This document shows positions 23,310 to 46,334 of a stretch of 50,000 nt of DNA, piece by piece (within the stretch, counting starts at the first letter, position 1; each line of letters opens with the position of its first letter). A program made the translations under genes and the position numbers. The DNA is from Neocallimastix lanati (nom. inval.) (lineage: Eukaryota > Neocallimastigomycota > Neocallimastigomycetes > Neocallimastigales > Neocallimastigaceae): contig JACVTC010000004.1 in NCBI GenBank assembly GCA_016946835.1, positions 2,300,001 to 2,350,000 of the forward strand, written 5' to 3'. The notes beneath the pieces were generated by a model. That model was not told where the DNA came from, made no database searches, and was given only the letters and a program-made list of their open reading frames with translations.

Positions 23310-23527
23310 AAATACTTTTTTAATTTTTTTTTTTTCTTTAATCATTGAAAATATGTTATTATCATTATTAATAATATTTTAATTATTTAAAATGTGTTTG
23401 TAAATATTTAAAGTTTAAAAAAAAAAAAAAATTAAAATTTAATAAACCATAAAGTGTTAACTAATTACTTTGTATTTTATGACTTTTGTTAATTTTATAT
23501 AGTTCTTGTATAATTAAGATTATAATA

Positions 23528-23573
<46 letters not shown>

Positions 23574-23664
23574 CAAATATATAAGTTGACATTGATATAT
23601 ATTTAAAACGTCAGATTAAAAAATAATAGAAAATATTTAATAGTTAATTTAATTTTTTTTTTAA

Positions 23665-23701
<37 letters not shown>

Positions 23702-24073
23702 CAGTCCAATCTTTATTATATCATATTAAAGTTATAAAACTATGAGTTACTTTGAATTTAGTATCTTTAATTCATAAAGTTTTCATTTTGTTTAAAAGTG
23801 AAATAAAAAAGTATATTATTATATTGCTCTAATTTATCAATATGAAATTTGAAACATTAATTTGAAATTACATAAAGTTTTTCTCAAATCAGAAGTTATG
23901 ATTTAGTTAGCTACATTTTGATACCATGGAATAGAAGGGTAAGTTTGAAATTTATTATTTTATATTGAGTTCAATTAACTGATAAATTAATCTCGTATTA
24001 GATATTAATGGCTATTTTAAAATATTAAACAAATAATTATTAAAACTTAAACTGTGAAAATTTTGATAATATT
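23056..24073. other. Spacer with several long poly-A runs
   Basis: Runs of A at about 23139-23186, 23207-23234, 23535-23570 and 23667-23699, one of the densest clusters of homopolymer in the window. Some may be tails of decayed retroposons, but no coding or target duplication could be assigned. Confidence 0.55.
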
Positions 24074-24430
24074 ATGAACAAATTAATTGAAGAGGATAAT
24101 TTTAATTTATTAAAATATTATTTAGATCATGCTTCTAAAATAAGAAAAGATATTGTAATAAAAGATAAATATTATAATGATGCTATTGAAATAGATAAAA
24201 AAGAAAAGAAAAGAAAATTTACTAATTCTTTATGATAATGGTAATAAAAAAAAGTTTTTGTTTATTAAAACTTAATGTTTATTTAAATCTTGTGAAAATG
24301 ATGATTACCTTTCTTTTATTGAATTTATTGATAAACTAAATTCCAATGAAATTATAGATATAAATAAAAAAGAGGACGATTATTATAATCATATTCAATT
24401 TCAAATTAAAGAATTCATGAAATGCTTTTA
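24074..24430 (+). pseudogene. Coding remnant of unknown type, perhaps ankyrin-associated
   Basis: A 53-codon frame starts at 24074 (MNKLIEEDNFNLLKYYLD...) and stops at 24233. After a shift the sequence continues as ENDDYLSFIEFIDKLNSNEI and KEDDYYNHIQFQIKEF to about 24425. Composition is rich in Lys/Asp/Asn/Ile with helical spacing, as in the N-terminal parts of ankyrin-type proteins. There is no diagnostic motif, so the family is only a guess. Confidence 0.35.
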
Positions 24431-24947
24431 TATTAATACATTATGCAATATGTTTAAAATCATTTGAAGCTTATTTTTCATACATTTCACATATTCTAAC
24501 GTTTATAATTTTTTTTTTTTTTTTTTTTTATTTTTTTTTTTTGAATATTTTAAATAATTAATATATAATATTTTATAGTAAAATATGCTAAATATATAAA
24601 TATATAATTAATTAATTAATTAAATAATTAAATAATTATTAATGAATGCTTTTAAATTTTTATTAATAAAGTTGTTTTGTAATTGATATTAAATTATAAA
24701 AAAATTTTTAAAAAATGTTTCTTAAGAAGTAGTAATTTTTTTTTTTTTTTTTTGTATTCGTTGTATTTTTTATTTTTTTTTTTTTTATATATTTTATTTT
24801 TTCTTAATTATAAGTGTATATATATATATATATAAAATATACGTCAAATATATTATTGTATAAAAAAAAAAAAAAAAAACTGATAATATAAAGGTTTAAA
24901 ATTAAAAAAAAGATAAATTATTAATTTTAATTTAAAAAGATAGCTTC

Positions 24948-24978
<31 letters not shown>

Positions 24979-24983
24979 GAAGT

Positions 24984-32502
<7,519 letters not shown>

Positions 32503-33828
32503 TATAATAATATGATTATTAACTAATAATAATTTTCCTTTCTTTCTTCTTTATATTATTATTATTATTATTATTATTTTTTTTTTTTTTTTTTTTTTTT
32601 TTTGAGATTAAAATTTCTTCTTATCATCTATTTAACTTTTTATAATTCCTTTTTTATGTTGTTATTTTTTATTTTAATATTTCAAAAAATAAAAATTAGT
32701 TAATAAAACTTTGTATTGTTATTACTTTTCTTTTTTTCTCTGTGTAATAATATTTGGTTTAATTATATAAAATTATATATTTTATTTTTGTACAATATTT
32801 TTTCTTATTAGAGTGTATTCTTAAATAGATTTATTAATATATATTATTTTTTATTATTTATAATTTTTATATTTAATTATTATTTATAATTTAATTTTAT
32901 TAATTAAAATATCAAATCAACTAATTATATTGATTATATATAATGAGAATCTATAATAATTAATTAATTATTTATTTATTTATTTTATTTTTTTTTTTTT
33001 TTATTATTCAATTTACTATATTTTTATTTTTTATTTTAATTTTTATTTTTATTTTTATTTTTTTTTTTTTTTTTTTATTATTTAAACTTTTTGATTATTT
33101 TCATTAATTATAAAAACTAAAATTTAATAATTTAATTTTTATTTATTATTAAAAAAATATATACATAAAATTTATTATATATTAAAATGGAATAAATTCA
33201 TAAAAACATGGGATTTATTAAAAAAAATTATTTTATTATTATCCATGTTTAATATTATATTTTTTTTTAAAAAAAAAAATAATTAATCTTTTTTTAAATA
33301 TTATCTTGATTAATTAAAATATACCCCACTATAAGCAAAAGCAATTTTAAAATTATAAATACTTTATAAGATTTATTAAATTATAGTTCTATTATTGTAT
33401 AACTATGTATTAAAGTTTTCATTATATTAATCAAAAAAATATAATGATAATTTAGAATACAAACTAAAATATTTTTTATAATTATTATAATAATTACTAT
33501 AATAATATTGATAATAATATTTATAAATAATTTCTATAAATTACTATAAATATATATATAAATACTAATAATGATTTAATTATGATAAAACTTTTTTTTT
33601 TTTTTTTTGATCTTTTAATTTAAATATAAAGTTATTAAATTGATTTATTAATCTTATTGAAATTTAAAGATATAAAAATTTTATTTTTACATAGTATATA
33701 TAATTATATCTATTAAATAATGAATAATAAAGGACTAGTCGTCTTTATAAAATATTATTTTAAATAGTAAATATAATTCTTTCAATCTACATACAATTAT
33801 GTTATATATATAAAAACCTGATCATTTA

Positions 33829-33862
<34 letters not shown>

Positions 33863-34086
33863 TTTATTAAATTTCTTAAATATATATTAAGTTTTTCCAA
33901 TATTAATTTTCAATATTTAATTTTCTTGTTTCTTTTATTTATATATATATTTCTTTATCTTTTCCTAATTAAACTTTAAAAATAGTATAGCATTTATTTA
34001 TAATCAATAATCCAGTATAGTTACAAGTATTATTTGAATATATATGTAATAGAAAATATGTTAATTATATGGTTTTATTATTTATT
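32503..34086. other. AT-rich region upstream of the GPCR gene
   Basis: Holds an ATT array plus T run (32556-32603), further T runs (32988-33002, 33059-33077) and an A run (33831-33859). It should include the GPCR promoter. No other gene was recognised. Confidence 0.55.
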
Positions 34087-34590
34087 TATTTTTTTTTTTT
34101 TTTAGACAGGGAAGAGAATACACTTCCATAACTTTATTAATCTTATTATAAAAAATTACATGTAGGTGAAAAGAACATTATAAATTAAAAATAAAAAAAA
34201 AAAAAAGTTAAAAAATAAAAAAATAAAAAAGCTCAGAAATACTATATATTTCGGCAAGTTGTAGTATGTGGGAATTCTCCCTTCCTAACAAAAAAAAAAA
34301 AAAGTAATAAAACCAAGAAGTAACATCTTTAAAATAGATAGTGTAGGGTCCACTAAACTCTCCCCAGATTCATCATTTATTAAACTACTAAGGCGAAATT
34401 CACCCTTCGTGGAAATAGATGATGATTCTGTATTATCATTATGCCTTATCAGTACGACGTCGACGTTCTTTGTTAAGTTTGGTATTTTGGAATACCTATC
34501 AAATAATAGCTCAAACGAACTACTTATGATAGGTATTACTCTAGTTAAGAATTCCGCCAAGCCCACAATTTCTGGAACAGGTGACTTTTT
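34087..34590 (-). pseudogene. LINE 3' end, strongly 5'-truncated
   Basis: Read on the minus strand, the coding part (about 34586-34285) gives PVPEIVGLAEFLTRVIPIISSSF, matching the VGIAEFLTNVISLICRSF segment of the older LINE at 17330-17400. It is followed by a Ser/Asn-rich C-terminus, a 3' UTR ending tattctcttccctgtct, and an A tail (T run 34088-34104 on the plus strand). The older LINE ends similarly in aaagtct plus A. Only about 500 bp were copied. A target duplication cannot be called because both flanks are TTTA-rich. Confidence 0.82.
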
Positions 34591-35884
34591 TATTTATTAA
34601 AAATTATTATAATCATAGTTTAATTATGTATTTTAAAATCATTTCTTCTAACAGCAAGTAATTATTATTATTTTTTTTTTAACCATCTACTACCTAGTAT
34701 AAAAATATATTTCATAAATTCCTTCCAAATACATATATATATATATATATAAACTTAATAATTTTCTTTTATAATTTAAGATAGAAAGTTTTAATATAGT
34801 GTAAAATAACATATACATATATATGTGTTTATGTGTTAATATATTAAATTATGAAAAAAAAAAAGATTATCATCAATTTTTTTATTTTCTAATAAATTTA
34901 TCCAACCTTAAATATTTTTTCCAACACCTATTTTTTTTTATTCAATATCACTACATATATATATACACACTATTGAAATAACAAATAACAATGGTAATAA
35001 AAAACAGTACTTATTTTTTCTTAACTTTTTATGTTAATATATTTATATTTTTATGTATTTAAATATTGTTTATACTTTTCTTTTTTTTTTTTTTTTTAAT
35101 TAATATATATTTTTTTTTATTAAAATGATAGGGAATTGGAGGGGTATTTACATAAATTAGAAAATAATTACTTTAAAAATATTTTAAAATAAAAAATAAA
35201 ATAATATATTAATAATACATATATTATTTTATTAGTGTATAAAAATAATAACTTTTTTTTTTTTTTTTTTTTTTTTAAAAAATATATATATATTTAATTA
35301 TTAAAATTTAAAATAAAATTTTATTATTATTATTACTTAAAGAATTATACTAAATATATTTAATTAATGATTTTTTTTTTTTTTTTTTTTTTAAATTATT
35401 TATCTAATTACAAATATATAAATATATTTGTCTTATTTTTATTATAAATTTTGTTTTGCTTTTGTTTTAATAAATATATATATGATTGCAGTATTGATTA
35501 ACATTTAAAGAAGAAAGTTTTTTATTTTTTATTTTATATATATGAAAATAAACAATATTTTATTGTCATTATATAAACAAAACTTCCTCTATAAATAGAA
35601 AACCAATTAAATTTTACTAAAGGTATTTTTTTTTTTAATCATTATTCTTTTTATATATACCAAAAATTTTATATTTCTTTTCCTTATTGAATTGTTTTCT
35701 AATATATTTTAAATTATAAATTTAAAAGAATATATAAATTTATTGGTTGAAAAAAAGTATTACAAACTGTTTTTTAAAACTTAAAAAAAAAACTACGTTT
35801 AATAATTTTAACATATATATATACATATATATAATTTAATATCTTTAAATTATATATACCAAAAGAATATATTTGTTGATAAAA

Positions 35885-35923
<39 letters not shown>

Positions 35924-36768
35924 AATTTTTTAATTTCTGAATTCTTTGAAAAATAAAAACTAAATTTAATATTAAATATAGGAAATTTATAATAATAAAT
36001 AACTTCATTATTTAAATTTATATATATTTAATATATTTCTATTGATTATTATAATTATTTAGTTTATATTTTTGTAATTATTTTTATGTATTTTTTATTA
36101 TTTAAATTTATTATATTTTTTTAATTGTAATTTTTATTATTTAATAAAATAATATTCTTGGTATAATTTGATTTTGTTATGATTATTAATCTTTTTTTAA
36201 TGAATTTATAATTCATTGTTTATTGTTTTAATATTCTATTTTGTTATATATATTATTTTACTTATTTGATTTTAATTTTTAATTTTTTAATAATATTCTT
36301 TTTAATATCTCTTATATTTATGTTTTAATTTTGTATAATCCTTAATTTGACTAAATAATATTTTTTGAGTAATAATATTATTTGTTATTATTTATATACT
36401 ATTATTTTTAAATGATAACTATTTCTAATTAGTGTTTTATATAAAAAATACTTATTTTTAAATGATAATAAAAATTACTATTCTCATTTTCTATTAATAA
36501 ACTAATGTTTATAATTGAGAAATCTATAAAAAAAAATAAAAGTATTTTATAATGAATGTGATATGCTCTTTTGGTAAAAAAAAATATTGTACTTATAATA
36601 TATATATTAAATTGATTAAATATATGAATAAAATAATATTGCTAAAATTAACTGATTTTTTTTATTATAGTAATAAATTTGAATTGATATTTTTTTTATT
36701 AAAAAAAAAATAGTAAATATATTATATATATTTAATAAGAAGGCTAATTTACTTTTTTCCTAAATAAT
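34591..36768. other. AT-rich intergenic stretch, no gene recognised
   Basis: T runs at 35078-35097, 35253-35276, 35370-35391 and 35890-35921. No coding signature on either strand. Confidence 0.6.
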
Positions 36769-38506
36769 TTATGAAGTTGTTGTTCTTCTTATATTTCTTT
36801 TATTTAAATTTTTCATTCTATTAGAATTCTCATCGTGACCAATTTGTGATTTTATAAAACCTAAGAAACGTTTGGCATAAAATTTAGGATTAACAGCAGA
36901 TATTGTTTTTGAATCGCTTACTAATGATTTAAACATAGTTTCACATCTCTTAGCAAAGTTATAGTTTGTAAATATATCAATAATACCAAGGAAATATAAT
37001 TCTGGTAAAGGTTCATTATTTTCGTCAGTCGCTTGGAATCCACCCTCATCTTGACTAAATGCAAAGTGTTTACGTTCTTCCGGCGTATCACTTGGTAATG
37101 AAGATGACGATGGACCTAGTGCAACTGGATTTGATTCTGCAAAAGCTCTTACTATAGCTATGGCTTTACTATTTCTATGATTACTAACCATTGCAGATTG
37201 CTTACTTAAAGATTCTGGATTTGGTTCTATAATAGAAAGTGTCGTATCACGAATATTTTCTTGATTACCTTTAGTCATATTGTGACAACCAACTAACAAT
37301 GAATAATCCATTACATTATTATCAGATAAAAATTTAACATCCTTTTCCAATTGCTTAATAAACATTTCACGTTTTTTATCACCTAAGTAGAGTTTCTTTT
37401 CATTCTTAAGCCAATTAAGATCTTTTAAAACTGCTAATTTATTATTAATTTCTTCTTCAGTTGGAATAAATCTACCGATTTTAGAACCCTTAAGATCATA
37501 TTTAACGTGAATATCCTTATCAGGAGGGAAAATATTAGCCATAACTATAAAATGAATTTTCTTACCATATGGTATTTTAACACGATGAAGACCATAAATC
37601 TTACAGATTAAAGTATCTGGATTATTTTTTATATGTTCATAATAATTCTTTAAAATCTTCAATAAGTACTTGTGTTCAGCATGGTGAACAGTTTTGATTA
37701 TAAATCTATAATCTTGAGAATAATAGAAGAAACTACCACTTTTACCTGGAGAGCCTAATTCTGAAAGAACATATTTATCAGTTAAAGACATCTACATTTA
37801 TCAAGCATTAAATATGAGTTATTATTAACAAAATATTTTATTAGCTATTTCAATTACTAATAATTTTTTTATTATAAATATTAAATTTCATATTTACTAA
37901 ATAATCAGTAGTATCAATCTTGCACATTTCTCTAATAGAACGAAATACCCATGGAGCATAGTCCTTAAACTTATAGTAATATTCAGATGATGGCAAAAGT
38001 TCATTATTATTACTATAAATATAATATATGTAAAAAAAAATAAATTTAATATTTTTATTACACTACTATTAATAAGGTACTTTGTATTATAAATTAAAAC
38101 TTACACATCCAAAGCTATTTTATGTTTGGCTGTAAAATCTTCTGGAACTAAAGGTCTCATTTCTTTAGCATTACAACGTGTTACCTATAACATCATTTAA
38201 ATAATCAATTATTATTTTATTTTTTAATACACTTTTTTAACTTTTTAAATTACTTACTGAGAAACGAATACCGTTCAACATATTTAACATTAAAATGTAG
38301 TGAACATGATCTTCTCTAATTGGAGTACCAATTAAAACTTCAAGAGCCTTTGATTGTCTTTTTCTTGAATGAGACTTTTTTATGGAAATACTAGTTATTG
38401 AATGTTTCAATGAACTATTTCTTTTTATACTCTCACTATGATGTGGGGTTTGGTTTTGCTGACTTTGGTCAGATAATATTAAATGATTTGGAATTTCAGC
38501 CGACAT
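36769..38506 (-). CDS. Phosphatidylinositol phosphate kinase (PIP5K/PIP4K family)
   Basis: Phosphorylates a phosphatidylinositol monophosphate to make PI(4,5)P2 (or the PIP4K equivalent) at the membrane, supporting actin and endocytic signalling. Exons 38506-38258, 38184-38105, 38012-37898 and 37791-36769 join in phase to 488 aa. After a Ser/Gln/basic N-terminus, the family core starts at HYILMLNMLNGIRFS (about 70-83). FKDYAPWVFRSIRE precedes the GKSGS loop (164-168), the ATP-site Lys is in IIKTV (Lys181), DLKGS is at 247-251, MDYSLLVG at 309-316, and the metal-binding Asp is in GIIDIF (420). The specificity loop SAVNPKFYAKRF (about 446-457) has Lys where type I enzymes often have Glu or Asp (YAERF/YADRF), so PIP5K versus PIP4K specificity is not settled. 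A 55-residue low-complexity insert (about 340-395) separates the last core strands, as in related kinases. Confidence 0.93.
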
Positions 38507-42129
<3,623 letters not shown>

Positions 42130-42560
42130 GAATGTGAAGCATTTCGACATAATTTATGTATAATCATCATAAAATTTTGTACAATGTGTATAATATATGT
42201 AATACGCCACTATTTTCAACGTATATTTTTATTTATTGTTTTTTAGCATTAAAAAAATAAAATAAAAACAAAAAAAAGAATAAATAAAAGAATAAATGTA
42301 TTTTAGCATTAAAAAAAATAAAATAAAAACAAAAAAAGAATAAATAAGTTTTCTGTTGAGAATTTTATTTTATTTTTATTTTTTTTTAATTTTATTTTAT
42401 TATTATATTTTATTATTAAATATTTTAATAATAAAACCTTTCCATTTTATTTTATTCAAATAAAATAAATAAAATTATATATTTTATTATTAAATTAATT
42501 AAATAATAAAATAAAATTTATTATAATATTAAATATTTATTATTAATAAAATTTAAATAT

Positions 42561-42805
42561 TGATATTGATATTAATAAAATATTTTGATATTGATATTAA
42601 TGAAATATTTTGATATTGATATTAATGAAATATTTTGATATTGATATTAATGAAATATTTTGATATTGATATTAATGAAATATTTTGACATTGATATTAA
42701 TGAAATATTTTGACATTGATATTAATAAAATATATTGATATTGATATTAATAAAATATATTGATATTGATATTAATAAAATATATTGATATTGATATAAA
42801 TATAA
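42561..42805. repeat. 25-bp tandem repeat, ten copies, inside the MULE
   Basis: The unit tgatattgatattaatgaaatattt starts at 42561 and recurs every 25 bp to 42786. Within the array the variants cluster: aataaaa in the first and last copies, attaatgaaa in the middle, tgacatt in two adjacent copies. This suggests unequal exchange or slippage of neighbouring units. It lies 3' of the transposase. Confidence 0.95.
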
Positions 42806-42985
42806 TTTAAACTATATATATTCTAGTTAATTATTATTCATATATTTAGAGTGTATTTAATTCTATTAAACATTTATATAAATAAGTCTTATTAAAATAT
42901 TCCAAAAAATTTAAAAAATTGAAATAATTATATATTTGACATATAATTTTAATATAATTATAAATATCAAATATATATTCAGGAT

Positions 42986-43940
42986 TTATAAAAGGAAAAT
43001 TTGTAATAGCTTTATATAACAAATAAATTTTATGATTATTTTCAACTTCATTATAACATAATTTTTTTTTTCTTCAAACGATCTTTTATAATGCCATACA
43101 CAATATTTAATAGTAATATTATGAAATATTTTAATGGAAGCATTGGATATACTTTTTTCAAAATCACAACGCAAAATTTTTGGTATAACTATAATATTAT
43201 TATTATAATTACTTTCATTCTTTCTTAATTCTTCAAATAACAATTCATAGGTTGCTTGTTCTTTATTATTTAATATAGATAGTGATGTAGTATAAAAACT
43301 ATTTATTTCTGGAGCAAATACTCTTGTTATAAACACTTGATAACCAAATATTGGTGCAATATAAAATGTACCATCAGCAAACATATGTTCGTTGTATTTT
43401 ATAGACAATTCTGTTTGGAATGGGGAATGATGATTGAAAAATTATAATATTAGAATTTTTGTATATCATAAAGTTTTCATCTCTTTCGTTTATATAATAT
43501 TCAGATTTATCTGGGATTTCATTAAATTTGATATATCAGGAGGTAGTTGTTTTTTAATATATCTTGATATTTGGGATTTAATTGAATTATATTCAGGGCA
43601 TATCAATCCAATTTCTTCAAATATTTCATTATATATGTTTTGGATTTATATCAAATGGGATTGAGGTTTTTCTAATTTCATTTTTCATTTTATGTTTTAC
43701 TATTGATACAGATGCATCATATTCTTTTCATGGATGAGTATGTTTGTTTTCATATTTTATTACTTTATTATTATCATTTAGAATAATGTAAGATTTACAT
43801 TTTTTAACTGTTTTATATTCAGTACATTTGAATATTTTTGTATTATTCGTTATATACCATAAATTAAATTTATATTTTCTATTTACAATGATTTGGTTTT
43901 TTTCTTTATTAGTTTCACTTATTTCTAATTGATCATCCAT
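42986..43940 (-). pseudogene. MULE transposase pseudogene (FLYWCH zinc finger + MULE domain)
   Basis: The start at 43940 gives a 70-codon FLYWCH-like DNA-binding domain with WYITN, Cys in FKCTEY, Cys in KKCKS and a terminal HTH, then a TGA. Reading continues in shifted frames (KEYDASVSIVKHKMKNEI, EIFEEIGLICPEYN, DEIPDKSEYYIN) to the catalytic region 43408-42986. That region shows MFADGTF (first catalytic Asp), GYQVFITRVFAPE, RCDFEKS (second Asp) and YCVWHYKRSF, the Cys/His motif typical of MULE transposases. The third catalytic residue is not reached before the frame dissolves. At least one nonsense change and three frameshifts make it non-functional. It is much better preserved than the copy at 4960. 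Confidence 0.88.
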
Positions 43941-44033
43941 TTATTATAAATATTTTAAATTAAAAGTTTTATTTTTTATATTTTAATTTTTTTTGTTTTA
44001 ATCTATTTTTTTTTATCTTATATTTTATTTTAT

Positions 44034-44067
<34 letters not shown>

Positions 44068-44727
44068 TTTTTATTTTATATTTTACTTTATTATTTATTT
44101 ATTTTTTTTATCTTATATTTTATTTTATACTTTTTTTTTTATCTTATATTTTATTTTATACTTTTTTTTTTTTATTTTATATTTTACTTTTTTTTTTATA
44201 TATATTTTATAATTTACTTTATTATTTATTTTTTTTTATTTTTTATTTTCTTTATTCTTTTTTTTATATTTTATATTTTACTTTATTATTCTTTTTTTTT
44301 TATATTTTATATTTTTCTTTATTATTTATTTTTTTATATTTTTTATTTTACTTTATTATTTATTTTTTTTATTTTTGATTTATTTTTTATTTACTTTATT
44401 ATATATATATATATTTTTTTACTGTAAATGTTTTTAAAATTAAAAAAAAAAAAAAATAAAAATAAAAATAAAAATAAATTTAACCATTCCTATTTATTTA
44501 TTTTTACAAGCCACATTGTAATACATGAATAAATGATCAAACATAAATTATGTCGAAATGCAATACTCCCCTTATAAATATTTTGTTTAACCTGTATATA
44601 TGTAATAAATATTATATCCACGTGATAGATATTATAAAATATTAATATGAATGTACTATCCATTTGTTAATCATAATACTTTTGTAATATTATATTAAAT
44701 AAATAAACATCAAATATCAGATTAAGA

Positions 44728-45510
44728 TTCTACTATTTGAAAATAAAGTGGAACATTCAATGTTTTATATTAGTCTTTCGTTGCATAAATCAGAATATAA
44801 CTACCCTATTACTGAATTAGAAAGAACTGCTGCTTATTATTATGTAAATAAATTTATACCATATATTTCAGGGGATCCATATCAATCTATATTATATTCA
44901 AATTATCAACCATTAGTTCCCATTATAAAGAAATGTAATCTAAATTCAAGTAAACATGCTCGCTAATGTAATTTATTCAACCAACTACAAATAGAAATCA
45001 TATATCAACCAGGGAAAGGAAATATAATAACTGATGCTTTATGATGTTTTATCTAGTATTAGAAAAAAAGAAAGTATCTTAGTTAACGCCATTATTGAAG
45101 AAGATAGCAATAATAACTATAATTTTAGTAATAATTTTGAAAATAATTTGTAAATAATAATAATAGTAATGAAAATAATATTGATGAAACTGAACAATCA
45201 AACTTTTTAGATGATATAGAAAGTGATAAATATATTTCAGAATTCATGAAAAAGTTTTTAAAAGATAGAATTGTTACCATAGATGATAATACAAATATTA
45301 GAGATAAAGATAAACTAAGACTAGTGATAGATGATTATCAAGATAAGATAAAAATAATCGGAATGGCCCATAGAATTGGCCATGAGGGGTTACAAAAGAC
45401 GTAGGATAGAATTAAGAAAAATTATTATTGGAAAAATATGATTTTAGATTTAATATATATATATATATATATATATATTTGTAAAATATACCAACTTAAT
45501 AGATCATTAT
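44728..45510 (+). pseudogene. Ty3/gypsy fragment: RNase H and integrase zinc finger
   Basis: Coding from about 44728 reads FENKVEHSMFYIS, then SEYNYPITELE and YISGDPYQSILYSNYQPLV (the RNase H pattern of Ty3/gypsy, with TDH replaced by YSN). After a stop at 44964 it continues with IEIIYQPGKGNIITDAL, the linker before integrase. At about 45360-45500 the H2C2 zinc finger is visible: GMAHRIGHEGLQKT, then RIKKNYYWKNM and a last CKI. Stops and shifts are numerous. There is no reverse transcriptase upstream; the fragment begins about 160 bp past the MULE end. Confidence 0.85.
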
Positions 45511-45735
45511 TGTTTACAGCTACTTGTACAACATTGTTGCTTCGAACGGGAACTGATTCATGATCTTGGATTGGGAGGTTTATTTATTTCAATATGTATT
45601 ATAATAATTATTATATTTATAATAATTTTATAATATTTTAATTCATATAAAATTGATATATACTATTTTATTTTATTTTTTTTTTTTTTGTTATTATATT
45701 TGATTTTACTTTATTCTCTATAAGGTAAAATATTC

Positions 45736-46320
45736 TTAATGTGAATGTTTTTTTTCTTTTTTTTTTTTTAATATTGTTCCTGATCTATCTTCTTGCAATT
45801 TAACTGTATTCCAAATAATCACTTTTATTGAATAAAAACCAATATAATATGGGTAGAACTTATGTCTTTGAAATAATTTAACTTTTACCTTATCACTAAC
45901 TTTATTTTCATGAACTTTTTCCATACTTCGTTTCGCTTCTCTTCTAATTTTCCAATAATTGATAGTTACTAGTTTTTTACTAGCTGAATTTTTTGACCCA
46001 TTCTGTATGTTCCATAAGTCCTTCTAATAATAATTCATCAATTAAGCATTCAATAGGCTCTTTTAAGGATGATAACTAGCAACAAAATGAATATAAACTC
46101 CATATAAAACTAAAAAATTTTAGTTAAATCACTATTCAATTAAAGTCTATTATCCATAACTATCATCAGTGGTAGTCCATGTATAATAAACATATTCACT
46201 AAGAAGTCAATACTTTACCTTTGGTGGTAGTTTTTAAAGGCCCTATAATATTTAAACCAATTCTAACAAATGGTGCTTCTTTAGGAGTCTGAAGTATTTC
46301 CACTAAATTGGAAAGGGGCT
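45736..46320 (-). pseudogene. Ty3/gypsy integrase core and C-terminal fragment
   Basis: Minus strand from 46320: LSNLVEILQTPKEAPFVRIGLNIIGPLKTTTKGK, the start of a gypsy integrase core in which the first catalytic Asp (usual LDIIGPL) is Asn. A degraded stretch follows, including ALKEPIECLIDELLLEGL-like sequence. The 62-codon open piece 45924-45736 has DKVKVKLFQ and YPYYIGFYSIK, resembling the GPY/F module at the end of gypsy integrases. It lies head-to-head with the plus-strand fragment that ends at 45510, and the two cover complementary parts of one polyprotein. Confidence 0.78.
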
Positions 46321-46334
46321 CAGATCACCGACTG

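Larger units (their letters stand above)
42130..44570 (-). mobile_element. Full-length Mutator-like element (MULE), inactive
   Basis: The ends form an inverted repeat: 42139-42158 (gcatttcgacataatttatg) is the exact complement of 44542-44561, and weaker similarity extends to about 54 bp (caatgtg/cacattg near 42186 and 44512). Taking the ends by analogy with the element at 4249, the 9-bp flanks are attataaga (42121-42129) and cttataaat (44571-44579), alike at six central positions, so a decayed target duplication is possible. Inside are a minus-strand transposase pseudogene, a 25-bp tandem repeat downstream of it, and a T-rich block (about 43960-44420) upstream of its start. Confidence 0.85.

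Noticed and set aside
34060..34610. Target duplication for the LINE 3' end
   Set aside because: Both flanks contain TTTATTTATT-type sequence, so a short match is expected by chance and cannot be called.
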